Below are positions 16,036-24,671 of a stretch of 37,709 nucleotides of DNA, piece after piece. A model generated the notes under the pieces. It had not been told where the DNA came from. It did no database searches and saw nothing but the letters and a program-made list of their open reading frames with translations. The position numbers and the translations under genes were made by a program. The DNA is taken from assembly GCA_016716365.1 (NCBI GenBank), contig JADJWM010000002.1:1-37709 (forward strand). Reading direction: 5' to 3'. Position 1 is the first letter of the stretch. The number at the start of each line of letters is the position of its first letter. The DNA comes from Chloracidobacterium sp. GTDB taxonomy: Bacteria > Acidobacteriota > Blastocatellia > Pyrinomonadales > Pyrinomonadaceae.

Positions 16036-18846
16036 ATGGCAACCAACAAATTTGCAGACAAGCTGGTAAAGAAGATATTCGGCTCATCGAGCGACATCTT
16101 TCTCAAAAAAGTAAAACCCGTAGTCCAACAGATCAATGATCTGGAGCCGCAGATCCAGGCGATGTCCGACGATGAACTGCGGGCCCAGACCGTAAAGTTC
16201 AAAGAGCGAATTGCCGCTGCACTCGACGGCGTCACGGACAAAGCGGAACGCCGGGCAAAAGAGCAGGAGGTCCTGCACGAGATCCTCCCCGAAGCATTTG
16301 CTACCGTTCGCGAAGGTTCAAAGCGTGCGACCGGGATGCGCCACTTCGACGTCCAGCTGATCGGCGGTATCGCCCTGCACCAGGGCCGAATCGCCGAGAT
16401 GCGCACCGGTGAAGGCAAAACGCTCGTCGCCACGCTACCCTCTTACCTTAACGGCCTCACCGGCCGCGGCGTACACGTCGTCACGGTCAACGATTACCTT
16501 GCCGCCCGCGACGCCGAATGGATGGGCAAGATCCACCAGTTCCTCGGCCTTTCGGTCGGCGTTATCCAGAACGACATGAACGACGTCGAACGCAAGGACG
16601 CCTATGCGTGCGACATCACTTACGGTACGAACAACGAGTTCGGCTTCGATTATCTTCGCGACAATATGAAGTTCGACGTCGAATCGCTCGTCCAGCCCGA
16701 CCACTACTTTGCGATCATCGACGAGGTCGACTCGATCCTTATCGACGAGGCCCGCACGCCGCTGATCATCTCAGGTGCCACCGATGACGCGACCGATAAG
16801 TACTACGTCGCGAACGACATCATCCCGAAGCTCGAAAAAGGCCACAAGGACGAAGAGACAAAGGTCACTACCGGCGATTATCTGGTCGATGAAAAGAACC
16901 ATTCGGCTGTCCTGACCGAACAGGGCGTCTCCAAGGCCGAAAAACTTCTCGGCGTCGCCAACCTCTACGACCCGGCGAACATGGACCTGCTCCACTGCGT
17001 CGAGCAGGCCCTCAAAGCCCACACGCTCTACCGGCTCGACCATCAATATGTCGTGCAGGAAGGCGAGGTGATCATCGTCGACGACTTCACGGGCCGCCTT
17101 ATGCAGGGCCGCCGCTGGTCCGACGGGCTTCATCAGGCCGTCGAGGCGAAAGAGGGCGTGAAGATCGAACGCGAGAACCAGACGCTCGCCACGATCACGC
17201 TGCAGAACTATTTCCGCATGTACGAAAAGCTCGGCGGCATGACCGGTACGGCCGAGACCGAGGCCGAGGAGTTCGGCACCGTCTATTCGCTCGACGTCGT
17301 CCAGATCCCGACCAACATGCCGATGATCCGCAAGGATACATCGGACGTGATCTACCGCACCCTGCCCGAAAAATGGGACGCGGTCGTCGAAGAGATAAAG
17401 GACCTTCACGTCAAAGGACAGCCCGTTCTGGTCGGTACCGTGTCGGTCGAAAATTCCGAGCTGATCGCCGAACGCCTGAAGCAGATCGGCGTCAAGCACA
17501 ACGTCCTCAACGCGAAATATCACGAACGCGAGGCCGAGATCGTCGCCCAGGCGGGCCGGAAAGGAGCCGTCACCATCGCGACCAACATGGCCGGCCGCGG
17601 TACCGATATCCTGCTTGGCGGCAACCCGGAATTCCTCGCCCGCGAATATCTGAAGCGGATGGAGATCAACCCGGACGAGGCGACGCCCGAACAGTTCGAA
17701 GAGCAGCTTCAAAAGGCAAAACGCGTCGTCGCTGAAGAGCACAAGGAAGTTGTCGCCGTCGGCGGCCTGCACATCCTGGGCACCGAACGGCACGAATCCC
17801 GCCGCATCGACAACCAGCTCCGGGGCCGTGCCGGACGTCAGGGCGACCCCGGTTCGTCACGCTTCGTCCTCTCGCTGGAAGACGACCTGATGCGGATCTT
17901 CGCCGGCGACAAGGTCCGTTCGATGATGGAATGGCTCGGGATGGAAAAGGGGGTCGCGATCGAGTCAAAGACCGTTTCGCGTCAGATCGAACGTGCCCAA
18001 AAGGCCGTCGAGGCCCGCAACTTCGAGACACGCAAACACGTCCTCAAATACGACGACGTGATGAACAAACAGCGCGAAACGATCTACGGCCTCCGCCGCC
18101 AGTTGATGTTCGAGCCCGAGCATCGCGAGTATCTCCTCGGCGATACCGGCGTCGCTCACGACCTGCTGCTCGACCTGACCGACCACTTTCTGCCGATGAC
18201 GACCGCGCCCGACCTCTGGGACGTGGACACTTACGCGGCCGAGATCGAGAGCATCTACGCCCTTGATCCCGCGGTGGATGCCGGCGTCGATTTTAAGCGG
18301 ATGAACCCGGACCAGATCCAGGAAGCCATCTGGAAAAAGGCCTCGGCCAACTACGCCGCCAAGGAAAAAATGGCCGGCGAGGACAGCCTGCGTGCCTACG
18401 AGCGTTACATCATGCTCAACATCATCGACTCTCAGTGGAAGGACCACCTGGCGTCGATCGACCAGGTCAAGCAGGGCATCGGGCTCGTGGGTTACGGGCA
18501 GAAAGACCCGCTCGTCGAATACAAGAAGCAGAGCTTCACGATGTTCCAGGACATGCTCGACCGCATCGACACCAACACGACCAAGGCCCTCTTCCACCTG
18601 CAGATCGTCACCCAGGACGAGCAGGAAGAACGCGAACGGCTCGCCCGCCTCGAACAGCAGCGTGCCCGACGCCAGTCCGCCGGCATGGCCTTTACCGGAG
18701 CGATGGCAACCGCCACCGCCGCCGGCGATACCGACGCCGTCCGCCACACCCCGTTCGTCCGCGATCAGCCCAAGATCAAACCTAACGAACCCTGCTACTG
18801 CGGCTCAGGTAAAAAATTCAAAAAATGCCATGGCGCCGGGATATAA
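16036..18846 (+). CDS. secA: Protein translocase ATPase SecA
   Basis: A full-length 936-residue SecA, the motor that drives unfolded preproteins through SecYEG. It starts at ATG 16036 after AAAGGAAC. Walker A is MRTGEGKT (residues 122-129), the DEAD-like box is IIDEVDSILIDEARTPL, NBD2 carries MAGRGTDILLGGNPEF and GLHILGTERHESRRIDNQLR, followed by GRAGRQGDPGSSRF, and the helical scaffold and wing domains are complete. The C-terminal SEC-C zinc tail ends PCYCGSGKKFKKCHG, the CxCx8CH site that binds SecB and phospholipid. No frameshift. Its upstream leader is hairpin array B. A short antisense copy of a secA-like tail occurs at 21253-21321. Confidence 0.97.
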   Translation: MATNKFADKLVKKIFGSSSDIFLKKVKPVVQQINDLEPQIQAMSDDELRAQTVKFKERIAAALDGVTDKAERRAKEQEVLHEILPEAFATVREGSKRATGMRHFDVQLIGGIALHQGRIAEMRTGEGKTLVATLPSYLNGLTGRGVHVVTVNDYLAARDAEWMGKIHQFLGLSVGVIQNDMNDVERKDAYACDITYGTNNEFGFDYLRDNMKFDVESLVQPDHYFAIIDEVDSILIDEARTPLIISGATDDATDKYYVANDIIPKLEKGHKDEETKVTTGDYLVDEKNHSAVLTEQGVSKAEKLLGVANLYDPANMDLLHCVEQALKAHTLYRLDHQYVVQEGEVIIVDDFTGRLMQGRRWSDGLHQAVEAKEGVKIERENQTLATITLQNYFRMYEKLGGMTGTAETEAEEFGTVYSLDVVQIPTNMPMIRKDTSDVIYRTLPEKWDAVVEEIKDLHVKGQPVLVGTVSVENSELIAERLKQIGVKHNVLNAKYHEREAEIVAQAGRKGAVTIATNMAGRGTDILLGGNPEFLAREYLKRMEINPDEATPEQFEEQLQKAKRVVAEEHKEVVAVGGLHILGTERHESRRIDNQLRGRAGRQGDPGSSRFVLSLEDDLMRIFAGDKVRSMMEWLGMEKGVAIESKTVSRQIERAQKAVEARNFETRKHVLKYDDVMNKQRETIYGLRRQLMFEPEHREYLLGDTGVAHDLLLDLTDHFLPMTTAPDLWDVDTYAAEIESIYALDPAVDAGVDFKRMNPDQIQEAIWKKASANYAAKEKMAGEDSLRAYERYIMLNIIDSQWKDHLASIDQVKQGIGLVGYGQKDPLVEYKKQSFTMFQDMLDRIDTNTTKALFHLQIVTQDEQEERERLARLEQQRARRQSAGMAFTGAMATATAAGDTDAVRHTPFVRDQPKIKPNEPCYCGSGKKFKKCHGAGI

Positions 18847-18862
18847 ATTGAGGGGCGTGGAA

Positions 18863-19873
18863 ATGATAGGTTCTGCAAGAATACTAGCGATCCTCGTAAC
18901 GATGCAGTTCGCGTTCATCGCGAGTTGCATTTCCGTCCTATTGGCGACGCCGGCACAACTTGAAGCTGCGTCACTAACCGCCACTCCGCAAACGCGAACT
19001 GATTGCGATGATCCGGCGACCGGATGGAAAATAGAGAACCTAAATGGCAAGGTAAGATCCTTCCGCGAAGAAGAGATCGAGCACCGTATCGGTTCAGGCG
19101 AGAAGAAGCTAGTGAAAGTCGTTACATTTGGTCCAACCGGTGAGTACCTAACGGTCGAGGAGCCTTACAGCCTGAGAGACTACACTAAGTCGGGGAAGAT
19201 CATTTTCATTTTTGATAAAGAGTGTCGCGTTCTTGAACGGCGAGATCCGAAACGGTCCTGGCTGATAGCTGATGCTAGCCGGACCGTATACTCTTACACA
19301 CCATCGGGCACGCTCAAAGAAGAAGCAATATATGATCTTGAAGGACGGCTTGAGTGGAAGTCCGTCGCTTTATTGGACAAGAACCAACGAATTATTGGGC
19401 ACAGATACACGTCGCAGGAACATCCCGAACATTTCAATCCGAAACGATACGATGTATACAAGCATTATCGGAGCACCTATAAGTTAGATGCTGCGGGAAA
19501 TCAGATCGAAGAAATCTCCTACAACTGGGAGGGGAAATTGTATGCCACATACAAGCGTGCTTATGATGCCTCCAAGCGCCTAACGAGAGAGTTGCGACTC
19601 GATCACAAAGAACGACCAATTAATCTAGTTATATACAGCTTTGACGAAGGCGGGCTGCTTCGGGAAGAGCTGAAATACAACAGCTCAGGCTACAGCGACC
19701 TGGATGTGTTGATTCCCGGCACGCTGGATTCGGGATTTGGTAAGTTTCAGGATGGTTACCGAATAATTTACGAATACGACAAGTCCAACAATTGGATAAA
19801 AAAGACCGAATTCGATCTCGCTGGAAAAGGCAAGCTAAGTCGAGTGACATACAGGACATACGTTTATTATTGA
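18863..19873 (+). CDS. Secreted protein with YD-like beta repeats
   Basis: A 336-residue exported protein. ATG 18863 (GAGGGG ribosome site) opens a signal peptide (ILAILVTMQFAFIASCISVL). The mature part is built from repeated two-strand motifs ending in aromatic pairs: GKVRSFREEEIEHR, RTVYSYTPSGTLKEEAIYDL, STYKLDAAGNQIEEISYNWE, YATYKRAYDASKRLTREL, NLVIYSFDEGGLLREELKYN, YRIIYEYDKSNNWIKKTEFD. This resembles RHS/YD or toxin_WG-type repeats, but without the RHS core, so it is not a polymorphic toxin by itself. Base composition is clearly less GC-rich than secA, whose stop lies 16 bases upstream. Function unknown. Confidence 0.75.
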   Translation: MIGSARILAILVTMQFAFIASCISVLLATPAQLEAASLTATPQTRTDCDDPATGWKIENLNGKVRSFREEEIEHRIGSGEKKLVKVVTFGPTGEYLTVEEPYSLRDYTKSGKIIFIFDKECRVLERRDPKRSWLIADASRTVYSYTPSGTLKEEAIYDLEGRLEWKSVALLDKNQRIIGHRYTSQEHPEHFNPKRYDVYKHYRSTYKLDAAGNQIEEISYNWEGKLYATYKRAYDASKRLTRELRLDHKERPINLVIYSFDEGGLLREELKYNSSGYSDLDVLIPGTLDSGFGKFQDGYRIIYEYDKSNNWIKKTEFDLAGKGKLSRVTYRTYVYY

Positions 19874-19896
19874 CGCCGAAGCCGCCGCTGTCAGTA

Positions 19897-20188
19897 CCGT
19901 CTGCGTGAGCAGACGGGTTAACGGTTCTTCCCATCCCGTGCCGAAGGCACGCCGGAGATTAGCCCGATGCAAAGCGTCGGGACACGATGCCTTCCATGGG
20001 CCCGCACGCTGTAGGCGTGCCGGCGGATATTGATGGCCGGTTGTCCTCTGTGTGGAAGACAATGTGGTATGGAGGCTCAGGTGCGTTTGCGGCATTGGCT
20101 GCGGCACGCCTTCAGCGTGCAATTCTTTTTGCGGCATTATGACCCGACGCTCCGCATCGGGCTAATTTCCCTAGTGCCTTCGGCACTT
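19897..20188. repeat. Mini-hairpin array C: two inverted copies of one element
   Basis: Hairpins: CCGTCTGC-GTGA-GCAGACGG at 19897; CGTGCC-GAA-GGCACG at 19937; CCCGATGC-AAA-GCGTCGGG at 19963; GCACGC and GCGTGC around TGTAG at 20004; GCACGC and GCGTGC around CTTCA at 20104; CCCGACGC-TCC-GCATCGGG at 20143; AGTGCC-TTC-GGCACT at 20173. The last three are the reverse complements, in reverse order, of hairpins two to four, together with matching sequence between them (for example ATTAGCCCGATGC on both arms). So an ~86-bp, three-hairpin element lies at 19937-20022 and again inverted at 20103-20188. No gene is supported between. Confidence 0.8.
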
Positions 20189-20204
20189 GAAGAACAACGC
20201 CTCT

Positions 20205-20290
20205 TCTTTCTCCGTGTTTTCTTGTTTCGTGTCTTTCGTGGAAACATCTTTCTTTGTTCCACAACAAATACGAAGCAGATCAATAAGAAG
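20205..20290. repeat. Single copy of the TTCGTGG-type dispersed repeat
   Basis: Contains TTTTCTTGTTTCGTGTCTTT then CGTGGAAACATCTTTCTTTG and CAGATCAATAAG, matching the unit of 12209-12575. It marks the left edge of the ~1-kb duplication described next. Confidence 0.7.
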
Positions 20291-21044
20291 AAAGAGCCCC
20301 AACAAACGCAAATTCAGGTCATTGCCGGGCATACCCGTCGATCGTCCCGTTTGGGAGACAATCGAAATGTCCGTTTCGCGACCGGAACGGTGCGAGGGGC
20401 AATGAATACGGGCACAAGAGCCAGAAAATCCCCGTCCGGTCCCGCCTGGGACGGGGCCGCGGATCGAAACGGGCTTCCGAATAGGCTGAAACACAGGCTT
20501 TCGGCCACAGATCGAGTTCAATTCCGGGCCGCGACCCTGGAAAACCTGCAGATGTCCCGCACGAACTTTCTCTGCGGCCTCCGCGTCGGCTCCTCCGCGA
20601 TCTCCGCGTTTGAGGTCTACCCGTAACTACAAATAAACGAGAGACTTACCCGAATTTCGCCCACAAGATCAAAAATAGTTCACTCTAGAGAATGTATTAT
20701 AGTCGCAACAGCCTATAATCTATGATACAATAAAGCCTTAGGTCCTTTCCCGAGGGCCGGCTCTTTGAAAATTTGTTATGAGGAACCGGCCGTGCACCAG
20801 TCCCGCAGTGGGGCAAATAGCCCGGCCCGCCGCCCGATCTGTCCCGCGTGAGGATCGCACAGGCGAAATCGTAACCCCTGTCCCCAGACCGATTAAACAC
20901 CGTTGACACGATGTTTTTGTTAAAAAGGCGTGGGACAACCAACTAAAGCTAAGTGAACAAACAGGTTACCGGTAAAAATAGGTCCGGGACAGCGGCGGGA
21001 CGTCCCGGGACAAAGACCGGCTCTCGGTGGGGAGAAAGTCGTAA

Positions 21045-21206
21045 GTGCCTGATACCAAAAAGCTTTCCGGCCCGGACGGATCCGAACCTTTCTCCCCACA
21101 ACGGGACACGCCCGCGAAGCCGAACCGAAGCGGGTACGGGTTGACTTTGGGCCCGAATGGCTATATGAATTGGCACGAGAGCCGCATCGCCGGCAAGGGA
21201 GGATGA
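21045..21206 (+). CDS. Possible 53-residue peptide conserved between the two leader copies
   Basis: A GTG immediately after TAA opens a 53-residue frame: MPDTKKLSGPDGSEPFSP, a variable RDTP segment, NRSGYGLTLGPNGYMNWHE, then RIAGKGG and TGA, one base before the ATG of the truncated aminotransferase start (21208). The same frame is open in copy 2 (28089 onward) with no indels and with changes at several third positions, but there the stop is lost (TGT in place of TGA). The start lies in the loop of the 12-bp stem, and the GGGGAG that could serve as its ribosome site is inside the 5' arm. Translation is plausible, not proven; a structured non-coding RNA could also explain the conservation. Confidence 0.35.
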   Translation: MPDTKKLSGPDGSEPFSPQRDTPAKPNRSGYGLTLGPNGYMNWHESRIAGKGG

Positions 21207-21207
21207 A

Positions 21208-21252
21208 ATGAAGATCGATCGCCGTGGATTTTTGGCAAGCACGGGGTTAAGT
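21208..21252 (+). pseudogene. First 15 codons of a Tat-type aminotransferase gene
   Basis: ATG 21208, behind GGGAGG, encodes MKIDRRGFLASTGLS, identical in its first 14 residues to the aminotransferase at 28252, including the twin-arginine motif RRGFLAS. Homology stops at about 21252, where unrelated sequence begins. It is the truncated 3' end of duplication copy 1 and cannot make the enzyme. Confidence 0.8.
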
Positions 21253-21321
21253 GCGGACGAATGGGGTGTATCGGACGGCGTCGGTTTCGCCGGCGGCGAT
21301 GGCGGTTGCCAGGGCCTCAGT
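21253..21321 (-). pseudogene. Antisense fragment of a SecA C-terminal tail
   Basis: On the minus strand this stretch translates as TEALATAIAAGETDAVRYTP then FVR, matching the linker just before the zinc tail of the local SecA (TGAMATATAAGDTDAVRHTP, then FVR) at 18 of 23 residues by eye. The DNA also matches strongly. It abuts the breakpoint of duplication copy 1. It is too short to encode anything and marks a patchwork joint. Confidence 0.65.
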
Positions 21322-21344
21322 GGGCTTTCGCGGGCACGTGGTGA

Positions 21345-21506
21345 GTGGCGAGCGATTATTCCCCTTACTGCTGCGTCGACGAACACAACCGCGACGGGCA
21401 CGAAGATTTCGCCTTCGGGCTGATCGAACTGGCGAAAGACAAGGACCGCTACAGCATCATGATCTTCCACAACGTCAGGGGCAAGAACAACGCACCTGCC
21501 TACTAG
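21345..21506 (+). pseudogene. Fragment of an unknown protein with a DxNxDGxxD-like motif
   Basis: A 53-residue open frame from GTG 21345 reads ASDYSPYCCVDEHNRDGHED then FAFGLIELAKDKDRYSIMIF and HNVRGKNNAPAY. The DEHNRDGHED stretch recalls calcium loops of dockerin or FG-GAP proteins. A second protein-like piece, MAQIDYDNNVILLWNKKRDI, lies at 21565-21625 in another frame. Together they look like the decayed C-terminal part of one exported protein; the N-terminal part is absent. I do not know the family. Confidence 0.4.
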
Positions 21507-21659
21507 CGCGAAGACTGTGACCCTGAGCAAACCCGGCCCGCACAACGCTGCCGGGCTCATCTTAATGGCCCAGATTGACTACGACAACAACGTCATCCTT
21601 CTTTGGAACAAAAAGCGGGACATTCTCAGTAGATCAACCACGCGCTCGGGAAGTAACTC

Positions 21660-22288
21660 GTCGTGCTGAGGCCCGTTAATGCCTGTCTCGATGCGGTGGT
21701 TTACCTTTGAATCAAATATTAGAAAGCCTTCCGCCTGCCGTAGCATCAGCTTGGGTTAGCATCATCTGGCTTGCTAGACAAGTCTCGAAGATCGAGCCCG
21801 CACGCGATACGACGATCCTTGCTGACCGTTTAGAGCCGGGCTCGATAATTCAAAATTCATGTCCTTGCAACGCGTGGGGGCGAAACTGTCAAATTTGGAT
21901 GAAGGAATCAGAAAACGTATAATCGCCTGTAAAAGCGGCTCACGTGTGGTGAAAAGGGCGTTTAGCCGATTTTGACGGTTTCGCCGATGATTGCCGGCGT
22001 GTTTACAGCGTGGAGTTAGATCCAGTGCCCTAAGAATAGTTATTTCATGGAGTAATAGATCGACGAGATCGCTTGGTATGGGTCGGGCAAGTCACCTACG
22101 AGTTCAGATCGATACCTTAGTTATTGCGCCTCAGAGAAAATCCGGCAGATCGCTGCAATTTGAGAAATACTTGACGTGGCTACCGTCAGGCGGGCAGCAT
22201 TGCGTTGGATCGGCAAATCCGATCCGTACAGCTAATTGCTTGGTTGAGGGAATACTAAAGGAGCTTACCTGAGATCGTTGTAAGTCAG
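21660..22288. other. Low-information spacer
   Basis: Short open frames exist (for example at 21707-21922), but none has a convincing ribosome site, domain or neighbour. Composition is lower in GC than the core genes. I see no RNA gene. It probably holds the promoter of the methyltransferase gene and further decayed sequence. Confidence 0.35.
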
Positions 22289-22900
22289 ATGTTGAAAGAA
22301 AAGATATTGGAATCGTCGCTCGGATACGCCCTTTGGTCGGCTCCGATCAATAATTCAAAGGAAGCGGCGATCAAAAGCATGCTCGCGAAATGTCCGGGCG
22401 TGAACAGGATCCTCGATGTGGGCTGCGGGCCCGGCACCAACGCCCACTTTTTTTCGGGTTGGGATTATGTCGGCATCGATCTTAACCAGCGTTACATCGA
22501 GGACGCGAAAAAGAAGCATCCCGACAAGCGTTTCTTTTCTGCAGACGCGACCGGACTGGATCTCGACGGCGAGAGATTTCCGCTCATACTGATAAACTCC
22601 CTGATGCACCATTTGAGCGACGAAGAATGCGCAAAACTGCTTGAGGGGATCAGGCCTATCCTTACGGAGGGCGGGCGCGTCATAGTTCAGGAGCCGTTGA
22701 TCCCTAGCGATGATGAGCGGTTGATGCGCTTCTTGATGAAACAGGATCGCGGCGATTACTTCCGGACGCGGCTGGCATGGGATGAGATCTTCGCGGCCGG
22801 TGGGTTTGCGGTGGCGGCCGAGGAATTTTACACGCTAAAGCTTGTCGGCCTCATTTCGGGTTGGCATATGTATTCAGTGCTCCTTACCGTGAGCGAGTAA
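22289..22900 (+). CDS. Class I SAM-dependent methyltransferase
   Basis: A 203-residue methyltransferase of the methyltransf_11/25 type. The SAM-binding glycine motif is ILDVGCGPGTN (residues 41-51), the acidic end of strand 2 is YVGIDLNQRYIEDA, motif II includes FFSADATGLD, and the post-II segment is LILINSLMHHLSDEE. The C-terminal part contains GGRVIVQEPLIP and a hydrophobic tail with GLISGWHMYSVLL. The substrate is not visible; a lipid, quinone or sugar carrier is possible given the membrane glycosyltransferase 35 bases downstream. Start ATG 22289 has only a weak upstream ribosome site. Confidence 0.85.
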   Translation: MLKEKILESSLGYALWSAPINNSKEAAIKSMLAKCPGVNRILDVGCGPGTNAHFFSGWDYVGIDLNQRYIEDAKKKHPDKRFFSADATGLDLDGERFPLILINSLMHHLSDEECAKLLEGIRPILTEGGRVIVQEPLIPSDDERLMRFLMKQDRGDYFRTRLAWDEIFAAGGFAVAAEEFYTLKLVGLISGWHMYSVLLTVSE

Positions 22901-22935
22901 TTCCCTCGCGCAAAACGTAATTACTGTTTCATTTT

Positions 22936-24549
22936 ATGCATAGTGAAAGTGAACTACATTCGGAGCGTCGCCCGTTCAAGCGCTCGGATGCGGTCTTTTT
23001 TGCCGCTGCTTTTGTTTTCCTTTACACACAACTATTTCAGTTTCCCAACACGCCTTATTATTTCGAAGGCGATCATTTGATCTCGGTCTCAAACGCCCTT
23101 CGGATGTTGAGCGGTGAAGTGATATACCGCGATTTTTTCCACCTTGCATCGCCCGGCGTTGAGGTTTTTTACTTGGCGATGTTCTCGATCTTCGGTGTCA
23201 GAATTTGGATCTTGACTCTTGCCATCCTTTTGCTGAGCTTGGCTCAGACCTCAATAATATGGTATTTCTCGCGCCGCATATTCGATGGCCTGCTGGTTTA
23301 CGTGCCGGCCGCGATATTTTTGATCGCGGGTTTCCGTTTGTTTTTGATCGACGGCGCCTATAGGCTGTTCAGCCTCTCGCTGGTCTTGGCGGCTGCGGCG
23401 GTCCTTTTTGACAAACGAAGTGTTCGAACTCTGATCACCGCAGGAGCTCTTTGCGGTCTTGCCTCGTTTTTCATGCAGCCGCGAGGGTTGATGGGAGTTG
23501 TGGGAATTTCCCTGTTTCTGTGCTGGGAAGAATACCGGAACGGTTTTGAGCTCAAGCGTCTTGCAAAAAATATCCTTGCCGTTGCGTTGCCGTTTCTATT
23601 TGTTTTTGTCGCCTTGCACTCGTATTTCGTCTTTCAGGCCGGATTCGATAATGTGTATTTCTCGCTCGTTACGTTTTTGCGGGAATACTATCCAAACGAT
23701 CCGCTGGCCCGCCCAACCGCTTTTCTCGCGGACTTTCCAGATCTAGCGCGCCTTTCAGAAACCTACACGCCTTTGTCGGCCCTATCGCGGTTTTTCAGAA
23801 TTCTGGCACCGACCCTCTTTTATTATTTGATAATACCATGGGTATACATCGTGTTTTTATTGGTTCGCAGGCGAAAATGCTGTGCGATCGACGATGTAAC
23901 CGACAGGAGACTGATGCTTCTCACGATCGTCGGTCTCGCCCTTTGTGCCGGGATCTCGGTTGTGACCGTAATGCGGCTCAGCCACGTCGCGATACCGGGA
24001 ATCATCCTGCTCGTCTGGCTGCTTTCGCGTATTTCGAATTTCCGTCGCGCGGTGCCGGCCTTGCTCGTTTTGTTCGCTCTCGCCGGAACCGCTTACATTG
24101 TTCAAAGACAAACGATCTCGAAGTATTTTTTGGATACGCCCGCCGGGCGCACGGCTTTTTTCTCCGAACAGGTATACAGGCGGTACAAGTGGATCGGCGA
24201 GAACACCAAGCCCGGCGATCGGCTTTACGAACCGCACCATCCGAGTTTTTATTTTCCGTTCCACCTCGTGAACCCTACACCAATGTATTTGATAAGGGAC
24301 AACGGCTATACGCCCGATTTTCAGGTTGAGGCGGTGGTTCGGGCTCTCGCCGAAAATCCGCCGAAGCTGATAATCTGGCCGCGGAAATGGTCGAAGACGG
24401 CCGAATCGCGTGCTCACGATGACAGCTTGGAGATACTATGGCAGTTCGTTCAGGCAAATTACGAACCGCGGCTAGAATTCAGCAGAACGTCTGACTATCA
24501 CGATCACAGTGAAGGCGATCTGGAAATTTGGGCACTGAAAAGGCGCTGA
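22936..24549 (+). CDS. Polytopic membrane glycosyltransferase, GT39/ArnT-like
   Basis: A 537-residue integral membrane protein with about ten to twelve hydrophobic segments, starting at about residue 20 (FFAAAFVFLYTQLF). The periplasmic first loop has FEGDHLISVSNALRMLSGE then VIYRDFFHLASPG, whose acidic residue and YRDF match polyprenyl-phosphate-sugar transferases of the PMT/ArnT clan, which move a sugar from a lipid carrier to an envelope acceptor. The C-terminal ~130 residues are a soluble domain (RYKWIGENTKPGDRLYEPHH, DNGYTPDFQVEAVVRALAEN), as in many family members. Donor and acceptor unknown. Same strand and close to the methyltransferase gene, a likely two-gene unit. No terminator seen after it. 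Confidence 0.8.
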   Translation: MHSESELHSERRPFKRSDAVFFAAAFVFLYTQLFQFPNTPYYFEGDHLISVSNALRMLSGEVIYRDFFHLASPGVEVFYLAMFSIFGVRIWILTLAILLLSLAQTSIIWYFSRRIFDGLLVYVPAAIFLIAGFRLFLIDGAYRLFSLSLVLAAAAVLFDKRSVRTLITAGALCGLASFFMQPRGLMGVVGISLFLCWEEYRNGFELKRLAKNILAVALPFLFVFVALHSYFVFQAGFDNVYFSLVTFLREYYPNDPLARPTAFLADFPDLARLSETYTPLSALSRFFRILAPTLFYYLIIPWVYIVFLLVRRRKCCAIDDVTDRRLMLLTIVGLALCAGISVVTVMRLSHVAIPGIILLVWLLSRISNFRRAVPALLVLFALAGTAYIVQRQTISKYFLDTPAGRTAFFSEQVYRRYKWIGENTKPGDRLYEPHHPSFYFPFHLVNPTPMYLIRDNGYTPDFQVEAVVRALAENPPKLIIWPRKWSKTAESRAHDDSLEILWQFVQANYEPRLEFSRTSDYHDHSEGDLEIWALKRR

Positions 24550-24671
24550 AAAAGTCTGGGAATGCGAAAGACCATGTAGTATTCACATTTCAAAATTACG
24601 CAGCTTCGGAGCGTCTGTTGGGTGCTTCGCCTGCAAACCTCCCCGGACTAATACCAAGCTAAAGAAGGGTG

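Larger units (their letters stand above)
20215..21254 (+). repeat. Duplicated ~1-kb segment, copy 1 (orphan leader)
   Basis: This segment aligns from end to end with 27313-28290. Shared landmarks are TTGGG(A/G)GACAATCG, AATGTCCGTTTCGCGACCGG, CGCGTCGGCTCCTCCGCGAT, GATACAATAA, CTCTTTGAAAATTTGT, CACCAGTCCCGCAGTGGGGC, GATCTGTCCCGCGTGA, ACCGTTGACACGATG, GGTTACCGGTAAAAAT and AAGTGCCTGATACC. It ends a few bases into the gene that copy 2 precedes (MKIDRRGFLASTGL at 21208), where the match stops. Copies differ by scattered substitutions and small indels, so the duplication is old. Within it, several stems are kept, including a perfect 12-bp pair (21027-21038 with 21088-21099) and the palindrome CGGGACGTCCCG (20996-21007). 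Confidence 0.85.

Noticed and set aside
16771..18747. Long minus-strand open frames opposite secA
   Set aside because: They mirror the codon bias of secA, have no domains or ribosome sites, and overlap an unbroken essential gene.
20741..21210. Group II intron
   Set aside because: No GTGYG 5' end, no recognisable domain V and no reverse transcriptase were found.
21707..22272. Two short plus-strand open frames before the methyltransferase gene
   Set aside because: No domains, no clear ribosome sites and no similarity that I recognise.
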